64,000 nt of DNA from Plotosus lineatus (lineage: Eukaryota; Chordata; Actinopteri; Siluriformes; Plotosidae), in the NCBI GenBank assembly GCA_024760905.1, contig CM045733.1, forward strand, positions 28,784,501 through 28,848,500, in the 5' to 3' direction. Shown here piece after piece: positions 18,922-30,539 of the stretch. Made by a program: the position numbers and the translations under genes. The notes beneath the pieces are model-generated. The model did no database searches. It saw only the letters and a program-made list of their open reading frames with translations, and was not told the origin of the DNA. Every line of letters begins with the position of its first letter. Within the stretch, counting starts at the first letter, position 1.

Positions 18922-19204
18922 ATACAATAAAAATGTGGAAAACACGGAAACCAAAATCACTAGGAGAATGAATATCAATGCAGGAACTGGTAGATTACAG
19001 AGCTGATAACCAGGAGCCAGAGAGATTACGGGGGAGAAGGAATCACATGGAGGGAATAATTTTCTGACACTAGAGGGGAGTGCACCGCTCATCTTTATAG
19101 CTCGTTGATGGCTGAGTGAATTCAGGTGCACTCTCTGGAGTGACAGCCATGCCACTCGCAAGTGCCTGCAGTGCATGGGGGGGGGGGGGGGGAGAAAGAG
19201 AGAG

Positions 19205-19700
19205 AGAGTTAACAGCGCCTATATTTATATCGGAAATGACTTCTATGAGTGTTCCGCCAGTCTTCCATCCTTTCCAAATCTATTCTGCAAACGTTCCGCA
19301 TGTATTCCACAAGCATTCTCCAAACGTTTTGCATTGTTACACTTACTGTCCACGGAAATTACACAGTGTTTCGCTAGTGTTCCGTATGTATTCCGTGTTT
19401 TCCGTGAGTATTCCGTGGTGATGCATAGATGAACGCCAACGTGCCGTGAATGCTTTTGACTACCTGGAAGAGGGGGAAATGCTCGTGGAATGGTCACGGA
19501 ACACTTGTGGAATAATAGGAACGATCACGGAATATTTGCAGAAATGACGGAACGTTTGCGGCAAGACTGCGGAACCTAAGGGAACACCGTCGGAAGATTT
19601 TTCCTTGAACGTGGAAGATTTTGGCCTGCAGGGAGTGGAGGAATACATTCGAAATCATATGGAAGGAAACGGAAGATAACGGAACGACTATGGAACGTTT
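19205..19700. repeat. Phased TTCC/GGAA foldback with TATA box, locus 2
   Basis: The left arm has TTCC cores at 19252, 19263, 19272, 19294, 19305, 19380, 19391, 19400 and 19411, with weaker phases (ttct at 19241, 19283 and 19316; tttt at 19327; ttcg at 19370). The right arm has GGAA at 19466, 19475, 19487, 19498, 19509, 19518, 19529, 19549, 19571, 19581 and 19592, with weaker phases at 19540 and 19560, then a second run to 19692. From 19466 to 19592 there are 12 steps averaging 10.5 bp. A minus-strand tataaata lies at 19222-19229, beyond the left arm. Two units therefore sit head to head. Confidence 0.7.
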
Positions 19701-19985
19701 TTGTCTGCCGCGCTCCAGTGAAATGTGGGTATTACGTCCAGATACCCTGGTTTCCTCCAGCAGTGAAAAGATATGTAGGATAGACTGTTCCAAATTGCTC
19801 CTAGTTGTGAAAAGACAAAATGGTGTGAGAGTTGGTCCTGCAACAGATTGACAAGCTGTTAAGGGTGTAATCCATTTTTCCAGATTCAGTTGAGACAGAC
19901 CCTAGTAAGCAATAGATAGTATTATTGCTTTGACCCTTTACACCCTGAATTATTTTCTAGCTGTAAAAAAAAAAAAAAAAAAAAA

Positions 19986-20016
<31 letters not shown>

Positions 20017-20391
20017 GGGGGGGGGGTGGGGGTGGGGGGCGAGGACTTAGGTATGCTGGTTAGAGATAATATGTACTTAAAATATGAAATTTGCATTAAT
20101 TATAAAATAATAATACTTGACTAATTAGTCACATCCGGTGGGAAATATTGAATAAATATTAATAATAATGCTTGACGAACTCACATCTGTCGGAAACGTG
20201 CAAATTTTGTAAAGTGAAAAGTAAAAGTTTTTTTTTTTTTTTTATATATCACGTATACTATATTGCAAGCGGTATAAAACGAGCCTTATAAGAATATTTT
20301 GGCACAGAAATACTGTCACAAATGGTACTTATAAATGTATGTAAAATAAAATGGATTACATTGAAATAAAAAAAAAAATATTAAAAAAAAA
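19701..20391. other. Non-genic spacer with poly(A)-poly(T)-poly(G) tract
   Basis: A run of about 20 A (19963-19985) is followed after tc by about 30 T (19988-20016), then a G-rich tract (20017-20042) with several runs of three or more G. This could fold as an A/T hairpin next to a G-quadruplex. Runs of this length are also prone to assembly error. The rest is AT-rich with no recognisable feature. Confidence 0.6.
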
Positions 20392-20639
20392 CCCTTTGTT
20401 ATGAAAATAAGGGTGTTCACGGTTCAGTGGTACTTTATCCTGCAACTACTCTGAACTAACTTTGAAGCAATTGGATTTGCTGTTCAGGCACAGGCTCACG
20501 TTGTGTTTTTTGCATTGAACATTTTTTGCATTTTTGCCTTTTTTATGTAATTCGTGGAAGATGCCCAACACTGTCTTTTTGAACGGCAACTGAAGGAAGA
20601 TGACAGCCCTTTTTAGGAGGTTTGCTTGGCTCTGTGCTA

Positions 20640-21060
20640 GAAGCAGGTCTTCCCCCCTTCTTCCCGCAAACTTTATCAGCCTTCATCGGGTCAAATGACA
20701 GGAACACTAGTCTCATAAATTATTTCTTAGATCTGATGAGATTCCAATAAAGCAAGATTAGTTGATCAGCTAAATCTACTCCTCCCATTGATTTATTGTA
20801 CTGCTTCACGATATCAAGACAATCAACTTCAACTATCTTCTTTGTTTTGGAATCGAAGCGATGTTCTGTAGTAATGGGGTCGACTTTTGTGAACCAAGAT
20901 AACATGTTCACGACTCGATTGTCGAACCATTTTACATATACTGTTTTTGAGTTCTCATTCTCTATTTAAGCAGCTTCAATTGCACCTCATCCTTGTTTCG
21001 TTATTGCCTTTCGACATTTCATATCCTTTGATAATCCAGGCAATCTTGATAGTCTGACAG
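20640..21060 (-). pseudogene. piggyBac P1 transposase C-terminal segment
   Basis: The minus-strand frames include NMLSWFTKVDPITTEHRFDS and VDCLDIVKQYNKSMGGVDLA, then DQLILLYWNLIRSKK. The NKSMGGVDxAD block is a hallmark of piggyBac (DDE_Tnp_1_7) transposases and contains the last catalytic Asp. A stop in the Arg-Ser-Lys-Lys region and the internal deletion leave it nonfunctional. Confidence 0.75.
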
Positions 21061-21306
21061 TCCCACAGCAAAATATTCCACGACCGAAGAGAGAATTTCA
21101 GTAGAACAAGGTAGGTCAGGACAAAGGAAGGGCATCGTAACTGAAGGATTTTCATTTTTAAGGACTGACTACTGTCGAGTGAGATTTCATCTTGTTGCTC
21201 TGCTTGCACTAGAAGCATCTGCAGTTGGCATTAGGGCTTGTTCATCTATGATAACGGCCGAATCTCCATCAAGCTCAATGGTGACACTGACATAATTTGG
21301 AGGAGT

Positions 21307-21928
21307 CTATTCATCGAGATCTATTTCCTTTTCCATATTCACATCATCAGGGATGAAGTTGGGATCAGCCACCTTGTCATCATAATCCATTTCTGCATCA
21401 GATTTGTCACTATCTTCACAAGTGGCAAGCTCAGCAATTTCAACATCACTGTTTTTCCTGCCATAAAAAGTCCTGGGGGCGATTGACATACCTGTGGTGA
21501 AATTGAATAATGAGAGACATTCACCAGTCAAATTGACTCAACAATTAGGTTTTCTAAATGACAAAATTGGGTCAGACTTTACCTTAGGATGACTCACTTT
21601 GAATCGATAAATAACACCAAGATATTCCTCACAGAAAACAGTAATGTTTATAACTGATGCCCGTATTGAATTTCCATAAAAATAATAAGCATATTGATAT
21701 AAAAACACTATTTTTTGCAGAAATTCTACTATTTGTAGACTATGTTGTAAGTAATCACTGTTGACAGCCAAGCTTGATCATACACCTGAGGTGACGAAAA
21801 CGTTATTCACATAAAATGTGTGATTTTTTAGTAAAATGAACTCAATAAACTATTTCTACCTCATAACATTACAAAACTGATGATTTTTTTTTTTTATGTG
21901 CATGAATCTCACCTGGTATTTGAGCCAT
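21307..21928 (-). pseudogene. piggyBac P1 transposase N-terminus, two exons
   Basis: A 16-nt first exon (21913-21928, starting ATGGCTCAAATACCAG) is followed by donor gtgaga, an intron and acceptor ttcaatttcaccacag. Exon 2 begins at 21491 and encodes GMSIAPRTFYGRKNSDVEIA, then an acidic stretch with EDSDKSDAEMDYDD and NFIPDDVNMEKEIDLDE. A TAG stop at 21307 ends it where copy P2 is still open. Acidic N-termini and a two-exon layout are shared with P2, so the intron is a feature of this piggyBac family. Confidence 0.7.
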
Positions 21929-22194
21929 TGTGCTTTTCGTCCTGACAATTTGATCGATGACTCACAGATGTTACTCACTCACAATGTCTAGAGCCTAACT
22001 GAAAAAAAAACGTGCAGGAAAAGATTATGCAATACCAATCACCGCTTCAACAGGAAACATACCACATTCTTCACAATCGTTACCCAGATGCCTGTAGTGA
22101 TATAAATTAAAATTTTAGCCTCTTCATTTTTGTGTGACAAATTCGTCACCGTCGGGCATAAAGGGTTAATTAATAAATTTAACATATAAATGTA

Positions 22195-22378
22195 GGCCTC
22201 CTGAAAGCCTCCCTGGTGTGGTTTTTTGGGCATGTGCAACCGGGAAGAGGCCCTAGGGCCGATCTAGAACACGCTGGAGGGACTATGTCTCTCAGCTTCT
22301 CTAGGAACGTCTCAGTAGCCCCATGGAAGAGTTGGAAGAAGTGGCTGGGGAAAGGAACGTTTGGACCTCATTAGGTTG
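22195..22378 (+). mobile_element. Rex3 3'-end fragment
   Basis: The fragment starts cctcctgaaagcctccctgg and continues through a caaccgggaagaggccct segment, matching the C-terminal coding end and short 3' UTR of the Rex3 at 10609-13957 (about 13705-13895 there). A (TA)n tract at 22379-22406 follows instead of the usual GATG-type tail. It is strongly 5'-truncated and lies just outside the piggyBac P1 TTAA. Confidence 0.8.
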
Positions 22379-22415
22379 CTATATATATATATATATATAT
22401 ATATATTTACACACA

Positions 22416-23301
<886 letters not shown>

Positions 23302-23473
23302 ATTTTCTGAGTAGATCCTTCCATAGGAGAGTGCTCAATACTTTTTGGTAGAGCAAATAACAATAAAAATAAAAGGACAGGACAAAGACTTTCTATTGAA
23401 ACTCCATTTATCACTACAGATCTGTTTCGAGGGGTGGTGAAACCATCCTCTCTCTTCAGGTGATTATAGAAGC

Positions 23474-23543
<70 letters not shown>

Positions 23544-23577
23544 TAGTCATCTATCATAGTAGTAGTAGTAGTAGTCA
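23302..23577. repeat. Spacer with (GATA)n and (TAG)n tracts
   Basis: A unique-looking 160-bp segment is followed by (GATA)n at 23473-23543 and (TAG)n at about 23558-23575. The second tract borders the 5' truncation point of LINE A copy 2. Confidence 0.7.
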
Positions 23578-26128
23578 TCTTAAAGGAGGGGTTGGTCGGG
23601 AATGTTCTAGAAGTAAAAAGAGTGTCAGACAGAGTGATGAGTCTCAAGTTAGAAATTGAAGGCATGGTGTTCAATGTTGTTAGTGCTTATGCCCCACAGG
23701 CAGGCTGTGAGCTAGAGGAGAAGGAGAGATTCTGGAGTGAGTTAGATGAACTGATGCAGAGTACCCCAGAGTTGAAAGAGTGGTGATTGGGGCGACTTTA
23801 ATGGACATGTTGGTGCAGGCAACAGAAGCGACGAGGAAGTGATGGGCAGGTTTGGTATCCAGGACAGGAACACAGAAGGACAGATGTTGATAGATTTTGC
23901 AAAAAAGGATGGAAATGGTTGTGGTGAATATTTTCTTCCAGAAGAGACAGGAGCAAAATGTGACTTATAAAAGTAGAAGTCGGTGCACACAGGTAGACTA
24001 CATCTTGGGTTGACGATAAAATTTGAAAGAAGTCAGTGACTGCAAAGTAGTAGTGTGTGAGAGTGTTACCAACCAGCACAAGATGGTGGTGTGGAGGATC
24101 ACGCTGATGGTGAGGAAGGTGAAGAAGGCAAAAGCAAAGCTGAAGACAAAGTGAAGGAACCTGAAAAAGGAAGAGTGTCATGTTGTCTTCAAGCAGGAGT
24201 TGAAACAGGCTTTGGGTGGTCAGTAAGTGCTTCTAGATGACTGGACAACCAAAGCAAATGTGATCAGGGAGACCGGTAAGAGAGTACTTGGTGTGTTCTC
24301 TGGAAGGAAAGTAGATAATGAGACTTGGTGATAGAATGAGGAAGTGCAGGAGTGTGTACAATAGAAGAGGTTAGTTAAGAAGAAGTGGGACATTGAGAGG
24401 ACCAAAGAGAGTAAACAGGAATACAAGGAGACACAGATTAGGGAAAAAGTAGCTGTGTCAAAGCCAAACAGAGGGCGTATGATGACTTGTATGCTCGGTT
24501 GGACAGTAAGGAGGGAGAAAATGATTTAATACAGGTTGGCAAAGCAGAGAGATAGAGATGGGAAGGATGTGGAGCAAGTTAGCTTGATAAAGGACAGAGA
24601 GGGAAATATATTGATTGATGACAGAAGTGTGCTGGGAAGATGGAAAGAGTACTTTGAAGAGCTGATGAATGAGGAAAATGAGAGTGAGAAAAAGAGTAGA
24701 AAAGGTGACTGTTGAGGACCAGGAATTAGCAACGATTAGTAAAGGTGAAGTGAGGAAGGCATTAAAGAGGATGAAGCCTGGAAAGGCAGTTGGTCCTAAT
24801 GATATCCCTGTGGATGTATGGAAGTGTCTAGGAGAGGTAGCAGTAGATTTTCTGACAAGAACAGTCAACAAGGTCTTAGAAAGTGAGCAGATGCCAGAGT
24901 GATGGAGAAGTGTGCTGGTGCCCATTTTTAAGAACAAGGGAGACGTGCAGAGTTGTTTCAACTACAGACGGATAAAGTTGATGAGCCAGACGATGAACGT
25001 ATGGGGGGGGGGGGGAGTGGAAGCTAGACTAAGAGAAGAAGTCAGCATTTGTGAAGAAGTTTAGTATCATGTCAAGAAAGAGTACCACAGATGAAGTGTT
25101 TGCTTTGAGGATCTTAATAGAGAAGTACAGAGAATGTCAGAAGGAGCTGCATTGTGCCTTTGTGGATCTGGAAAAAGCATATGACAGGGTGTCATGTGAA
25201 GAACTGTGGTATTACATGAGGAAGTCTGGAGTGGCAAAGATGTATGTTTGAGTAGTGCAGGACATATATGAGAGATGTAAGACAGTTGTGACATATGCTG
25301 TCGCTGGTGTGAACAAAGAATTCAAGGATCTTGGGTGTTGGACTGCAAGGATTAGCTCTCAGCCCCTTCTTGTTTGCAATGGTGATGGACAGGCTGACAG
25401 ACAAGGTTAAACAAGAATATCCATGGACTATGATGTTTGCAGATGTCATTGTGATCTGTAGTGAGTGCAGAGCACAAGTGCAGGAAAATCTAGAGAGGTG
25501 GAGGTATGCCCTGGAAAGGAGAGGGATGAAGGTTAGCCGCAGTAAGACAGATTACATGTGTGTGAATGACAAGGACCCAAGAGGAACAGAGAGGTTAAAG
25601 GGAGCAGAGATAAGGAAGATGGAGAATTTTAAGTATTTCGGCTCAATAATCCAGAGCAGTGGAGAGTGTGGAAAAGAGGTGAAGAAGAATGTGCTTGCAG
25701 GTTGGAATGATTGGAGAAACTATCAGCAAGAATGAAAGGAAAACTGTACAAGACGGTGATGAGGCCAGCAATGTTGTATGGTTTCGAAACAGTGGCACTG
25801 AGGAAAAGACAGGAGGCAGAGCTGAAGGTAGCAGAGATGAAAATCTTTCGGCTCCCTTTGGGAATAACAAGGATGGATACGATCAGGAATGAATAAATCC
25901 GAGGGACAGCACATGTTAGAAGTTTTGGAGACAAAGTCAGAGAGGCTAGATTGAGATGGTTTGGACATGTCCAGAGGGCGGATAGTGGTTATATTAGTAG
26001 TAGGATGCTGAGGTTGGAACTACCAGGCAGATGGCCTAGAGGAAGACCAAAAAGAAGATTTATGGATGTGATGAAAGAAGGACATGAAGGTAGTTGGTGT
26101 AAGAGAAGAAGATACAGAGGAAAGGGTG
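23578..26128 (+). mobile_element. LINE A copy 2, truncated and decayed
   Basis: Homologous to 2685-5828. It starts inside the endonuclease (atcttaaaggaggggttgg) and ends before the LINE A 3' terminus, at about 26128. Coding remnants are in many frames: VLEVKRVSDRVMSLKLEIEG (from 23592), KALKRMKPGKAVGPNDIPVD (24669-24902), FVDLEKAYDRVSCEELW (25051-25251), MMFADVIVICSE (25331-25735; FADD reads FADV), and FRNSG/LRKRQE segments to 26175. The catalytic FADD is therefore mutated as well. Loss of the 3' end is unusual for a LINE insertion and implies a later deletion. Confidence 0.85.
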
Positions 26129-26174
26129 AGATGCTAAAATGTTATACGATGTTCAAGACCTTTTCTAAACAGTA

Positions 26175-26718
26175 GTATTGCACTGTCCAAAAATATGGTC
26201 TGAATGATGGTTATTCAGTCAGTGTGTGGTGGTGATGGTGGGGTTACAAGTTTAACAGCTTGTTGGTAAAATGTGTTCTTGACCCTGTTCATTTTTGTTT
26301 TTAGTGTGTGTCCTGTACCTTTTTATGGAGGGTAGAAAAGGGTGTGTCCAAGGTTCTGTGGGAGGCCCAGGTAATTCCACTGGCTCCCCTCTGAAGTCTG
26401 CCAGTGAAAATACCACTGAGGGGTTTTAATGTCATTCCAATCACTCGCTCTGCCATCCTCACCACCCACTTGAACGGCTTTCCTGTCCTCTGTAGATTGG
26501 CTGCTGAACTATGCTGTACAGCAGTATGTCAGGAGACTCTGGCAAAGTAAAAGTTTGTCAGTAGATGACAGGGTAGGCAGGATTGTCATAGCTTTCTGAG
26601 GAAATACATCCTTTTTGTGCTTTTCCCACTTATTGGGAGATGTTTGTGGTCGAGTGAAGTCCGCAAAGATGTGGACTCCGAGAAACTCGAAGCACTCTTC
26701 CTATCTACTGTACCTGTT

Positions 26719-26762
<44 letters not shown>

Positions 26763-27390
26763 ATCAATCAATCAGAGCAGAGTGCTCAGTTTTTTTAGAT
26801 TTCTTGAAGTTCATTTTCATTTCCTTTGTCTTGGATGTCTTAAGGTTCAGGCTATTGTTGCTGCACCAGCATCCTTTCTGTAGGCTGACTCATCATTATG
26901 TGTTATCAGACCTATGACAATGGTGGCATTGGTGAATTTGACAATGGTGTTGCTGTTGTGAGTGGAAGAACAGCCATGTGTGAAGAGGAGTTGGCTAAGA
27001 ACTTGTGTTGTGTTCAGTGTTTATGTTGAGAGTGTAGGAGATGTTTCCTATCCTTATAGTATATTCTAAGGTCTGTTGCCAAGAAAGTCCAGTATCTGGG
27101 TGCACTGTGAGCTCTCTAGACCCAGATTCCCCAATTCCTGAACCAGTTTATGTGGTAGGACTGTATTAAAAGTGGAGCTGAACTCTTTGAACAGCATCGT
27201 CACAAAGGAGTTATGCTGTCCAATTGTGTGAAGGCTATATTGATGGCATCCTCTGACTTGTTTGCTCTGTATGCAAACTGATGTGGATTAAAATCAACAG
27301 GGATGACAGTCTTAATGTGAGACCAAACAAGTTGACAACAACTGATGATGGGGGTTACAGCACCTGGGCTTAGTTATTGAGACAGCTCCC
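26175..27390 (-). pseudogene. Decayed L2/Rex1-like LINE reverse transcriptase
   Basis: No long frame survives, but conserved pieces can be read on the minus strand: HQFAYRANKSEDAI (about 27235-27290), an SSTFNTVLPHKL-like segment (about 27140-27180), KFTNATIVIGLITHNDESAY (26881-26940, matching the KFADDTTVVGLI...DESAYR active-site region of L2-like RTs) and FKEFS/EFQEI-type residues. The catalytic Asp pair is lost. It contains a (TCAA)n tract at 26718-26775 that interrupts the coding sequence. Confidence 0.55.
26718..26775. repeat. (TCAA)n microsatellite
   Basis: About 14 tetranucleotide units with one substitution (cgatcaatc near 26761). It lies within the decayed minus-strand LINE. Confidence 0.9.
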
Positions 27391-28084
27391 GACTATGGAC
27401 TGACTGCCCATTTGATACCTGGCAATGTATTGGGAGAAACATTGAGAATCCAATTAGCTTTAATTGAAATCAGCTGCTTGATATATCTGAGAACAACTCA
27501 TTTTACATATTAAATACCATGTTTGATACAAGAAGAGATGCACACAGATTTACATACAAGTCTCCTCAGGGATTTGTATGCTGCTTAAATTCTTGGTTGT
27601 CTGTCAATATGACAAAGATCACCTATTCATGTATTCATTCCCTGTCTTGATTTGTGGACCCTCTGATGGCTGATGAGTCCTAGCTTTGACTGTCTTTTGC
27701 TATAGAAGATTAGTTAATACATCCTAAACAATAAACAGAGAATTCAGGAGTCTGGTGTAATAAATAATTATTCACCTTCAGCTCTGTGGATGACTGTGAA
27801 TAATCCCCAAGATGGACATTGTGGGCACGATTCAGTGTTTTAATATATACCATATATGGGAACATACAATTAAAAGAACATGTTATAGTTTATTTGGAAA
27901 TTTTTAAGCATGGCATTGGAAGGTGACAATCACACTGCCTGCTCTATTTCAGTGGTGATATGATGCTTCATAACAGCATCTTCTGAAACTCATTTAAAGT
28001 CAGTGGGCATGAAAAACATGAGTTATCTAGCATTGAGTTTAACCAAACTGCACCACTCTCATGAAATACATGATCATTTCTAAT
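27391..28084. other. No recognisable feature
   Basis: AT-rich DNA with short frames only. I found no splice-bounded exon, repeat unit or transposon motif. Confidence 0.5.
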
Positions 28085-28085
28085 A

Positions 28086-28141
28086 CAGTCAGCCCCTTAC
28101 TTACGAAATCCCCAGGTTACGAAGAACATTTTTCCTAAGTT
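28086..28141 (+). mobile_element. pogo-like MITE terminus fragment
   Basis: cagtcagccccttacttacg at 28086, preceded by TA, is the left TIR of the MITE family at 22416 and 33481. About 30 bp later it resembles the inner right-end words (gaacatttttcctaagttta). The rest of the element is absent: minus-strand LINE sequence begins at about 28142. Confidence 0.6.
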
Positions 28142-28572
28142 TATGTCCCCAGGAAACAAAAATAACGGACATAGAGGAGTGTGGGTATGATGACTGCTCT
28201 GTATACCTGAAGTTTGGTCTGGACTTTTATAACCCTCTTATCCCACACCTTTCCTCTGAGGTCCCCAAAAGCACTACTTGCTTTGGCAATACGATGATTC
28301 ACTTCATCATCCAGGGAGACTGATGGACACAAGATGCTTCCCAGATAAGTGAATCTGTCAACCACATCTATCCTTGTGGCTTCAATGGTGATGGTGGGCT
28401 CGGCATAGACTTTCTGAATAGCTGACTGATACATCACTTCAGTCTTCTTGAGGCTGATAATAAGGCCAAATCTTCTACTTGCTGAAGAGAAATGGTTCAT
28501 TACCAGCTGGGGGTCTTCTTCTGAGTGGGCAAGTAATGCACAGTTGTCAGCAAAAAGGAGTTCCCTCACCAA
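28141..28572 (-). pseudogene. LINE F reverse transcriptase palm and thumb
   Basis: A 143-codon minus-strand frame starts at the catalytic region (LLFADNCALLAHSEEDPQLV; the FADD is FADN), followed by FGLIISLKKTEVMYQSA, PTITIEATRIDVVDRFTYLG and the SVSLDDEVNHRIAKASSAFG segment, then KVWDKRVIKVQTKLQVYRAV and PTLLYVRY. This is the palm end, the YLGS step and the thumb of a LINE RT. Asp to Asn in the active site suggests it is dead. Confidence 0.75.
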
Positions 28573-30490
28573 ATCTTCAACCAGCTTGGTGGAGGCATTG
28601 AATCTTCTGAGGCCTTGCTATCTGTCTGAAACTGTATGTAGACCCCTCAGGAGCATAGCTGTAAACAGTACACTGGACAATGTTGGAGCCATGACAGCCT
28701 TTCGTCACGTCATTTGTAACCTAGAATTGATTTAATGTGCTGCCATCTGACATTACTATAGCCATGATGCCATTGTGGAATTGCATACTCATCTTGGTGA
28801 ATCGCTCTGGGCATCCCAGCTTAGCAAGGATTTTACTCAAGCCCGCTCTGCTGACTGTATCAAAAGCTTTTTTCCCCCTAATGTCAGCAATCTTCAGCTT
28901 GCTTAAATTGAGCTGTTTTTGGTGGCTTAGCCATTTGTATACGCTTGTGTGCAGATATCTGGAGCACTAGTTTGGACCGGAGCAATCTGTAATCAGTCCA
29001 GCAGTCAGCACTTCTCCTTATCCTGGTGATTCTTACCTCCTTTATGTCCTGATGCCTTACTAAGATGTAGTCAACCATGTGCCAATGTTTTGAACTTTGG
29101 TGCATCCAGGTTGTTTAATATTTGCACTGCTGACGCCTTCAAGGTTTTCAAAGAACTCCTCTTTGATCTCCTCAGGGTTAGTCATTGTAGGTGCATGTGC
29201 GTTTATGATGGTGGCACACCACTGTTTAGCCAGGGGGAGATGGAGTGTGATCAGAAGGTCATTAACTCCTTTAGGTAGATTTTCCAGTTTGGATACAATG
29301 TGTGCTTTTATTGCAAAACCCACTCGGGATTATTGGTGTTGATATTTTGCCTTTCATGACCAAAAGAGTGTGCGTGCAGCCAGCACCAGTTTCAGTTAGT
29401 CGGCTTTCTTCTGAAAGCCGTGTTTCACTCAGAGCTGCAATAACAATATTGCAATGTGCTACCTCCCGTGCTACAAGGTCATTTCTGCATTCTGGTCTTT
29501 CACTTATATGGCTGTCAAGTAAGGTTCCATGTTAATGTTAATGTTAATGTTCCATGCACCAAGGTTTAATGCTTTTCTGATATGTTTTCTTCTTGTGGTT
29601 TGTCCACTGTATGGGATGCCTGCCAGTTGTGGAAAGCTGGGCAAGCTATGTAAAGCAGACAATTTTTAGGGCACCTTTTCTAGCCCCTTCCTTTTTCAGG
29701 GTGAGCAATGTGGTCCTAAAAAGTGCTGCTCAGTCACCCAGAATGCTGCTGAACACAGATTCGGCTTCTGTTTCCAACTGAGAGCAACAAAAGTCTTGAG
29801 CTGCCTGTGTGCAGGTTTGTGGCTACAGCTATCAGTCTATCCTCACCTACTGCTTCACCACTTGCCCATCGCCACAGGGCTTTGTAATAAGGAATGATTC
29901 ATTAAGCACCAGCATGTAATTATTTTATACTGGGAGAGACATGTGCTGCATATATCCTCTTGGCTTCTCACATCTTGATCCAATGGCATGATGAGTTGAA
30001 ATGACTGGCGATGTGTTGAGCTCAGGTGGATGGCCAGAAGTATTTGTTGCACTTATACTTTGCCCTTTACAGTTGTCCACACAACTGTGCTGACTTGCCT
30101 TCCATACCAGTTTGAATAGCCTATCGACTAATCTGCCTTGTCTGAAAGGGCAGACTTACTAATGCAGAGGTGGGTGTCCTCTCCAATTCCCCCATAAGTG
30201 TGACATGATTTGCGAAAGGGTCCACCTCATGCACTTAAGAGGTGGCACCCCCTAGGAATGCCAATCAGTGACTGGCGAGCCCCCTCACTTAGTTTAGCAT
30301 GACTGCTGTGTCAAAGTCCTTGGGTGTGGCCATAGGTGTACATAACCTTTTACTTGGAGCCATAAGTGAGAGTTGAGAGTTATGTTATGTGGGCATCAAT
30401 GTTCCATACCCACACCTATATTGATATAGGCGTGCGCCAGGCATGGATACAAAGGTACTAGCTCTCCACAACACCCGACATACCCCACTG
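28142..30490 (-). mobile_element. LINE F: APE-type LINE, minus strand, with 5' region
   Basis: Reading from 30490 downward there is a long non-coding 5' part (about 29600-30490), then the endonuclease (about 29560 to 28890), a gap, and the RT active site with thumb (28572-28141). The first part of RT (fingers) is only faintly readable between 28580 and 28880. The 3' end is cut at about 28142, where a MITE fragment adjoins. The clade is unresolved (CR1- or RTE-like). The plus-strand frames through here are shadows. Confidence 0.7.
28884..29560 (-). pseudogene. LINE F endonuclease
   Basis: Visible in order on the minus strand: RPECRNDLVAREVAHCNIVI then AALSETRLSEESRLTETGAG (about 29400-29500), MGFAIKAHIVSKLENLPKGV and NDLLITLHLPLAK (29323 down to 29200), ATIINAHAPTMTNPEEIKEE, then MVDYILVRHQDIKEVRITR and DCWTDYRLLRSKLVLQI (29105-28900). 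These match the successive blocks of APE-like endonucleases, including the SET and DYR (usually DH) catalytic sites. The final His is replaced by Tyr (WTDYRLL), and the GDFN block is missing near 29100, so it is inactive. Confidence 0.7.
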
Positions 30491-30539
30491 TTTAAATTAC
30501 ATTATACCTGAATGGTAGTTTAAGAGAGCCACACACAAC

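Larger units (their letters stand above)
7443..18925 (+). mobile_element. LINE C: APE-type LINE with 2A-like ORF1 leader, split by nested insertions
   Basis: Pieces of one LINE run in order on the plus strand: ORF1 start (7569-8056), ORF1 middle (about 9655-9740), ORF1 end (10084-10351), endonuclease start (10418-10603), endonuclease middle and end (13958-14878), reverse transcriptase (15221-16556), RT thumb (about 17528-18285) and ORF2 C-terminus (18544-18768). A 3' end with repeated tctgaa closes it at about 18921. Between the pieces sit an R2/NeSL-like LINE, a SINE, Rex3, a second SINE, an unclassified insertion and a third SINE. The coding content joins across each gap, showing these are insertions into one element. 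The clade is probably CR1/L2-like. It is dead: ORF2 has many stops. Confidence 0.8.
20392..22165 (-). mobile_element. piggyBac deletion derivative, copy P1
   Basis: On the minus strand the element starts CCCTTTATGCCCGACGGTGA at 22165, next to a TTAA (22166-22169), and ends in an aaaggg terminus at 20392, with another TTAA nearby (20381-20384). It encodes an acidic N-terminal exon and a C-terminal piggyBac segment, with the catalytic middle missing. It is the partner of copy P2 at 60328, with which it shares the same internal deletion. It would need transposase in trans. Confidence 0.8.
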
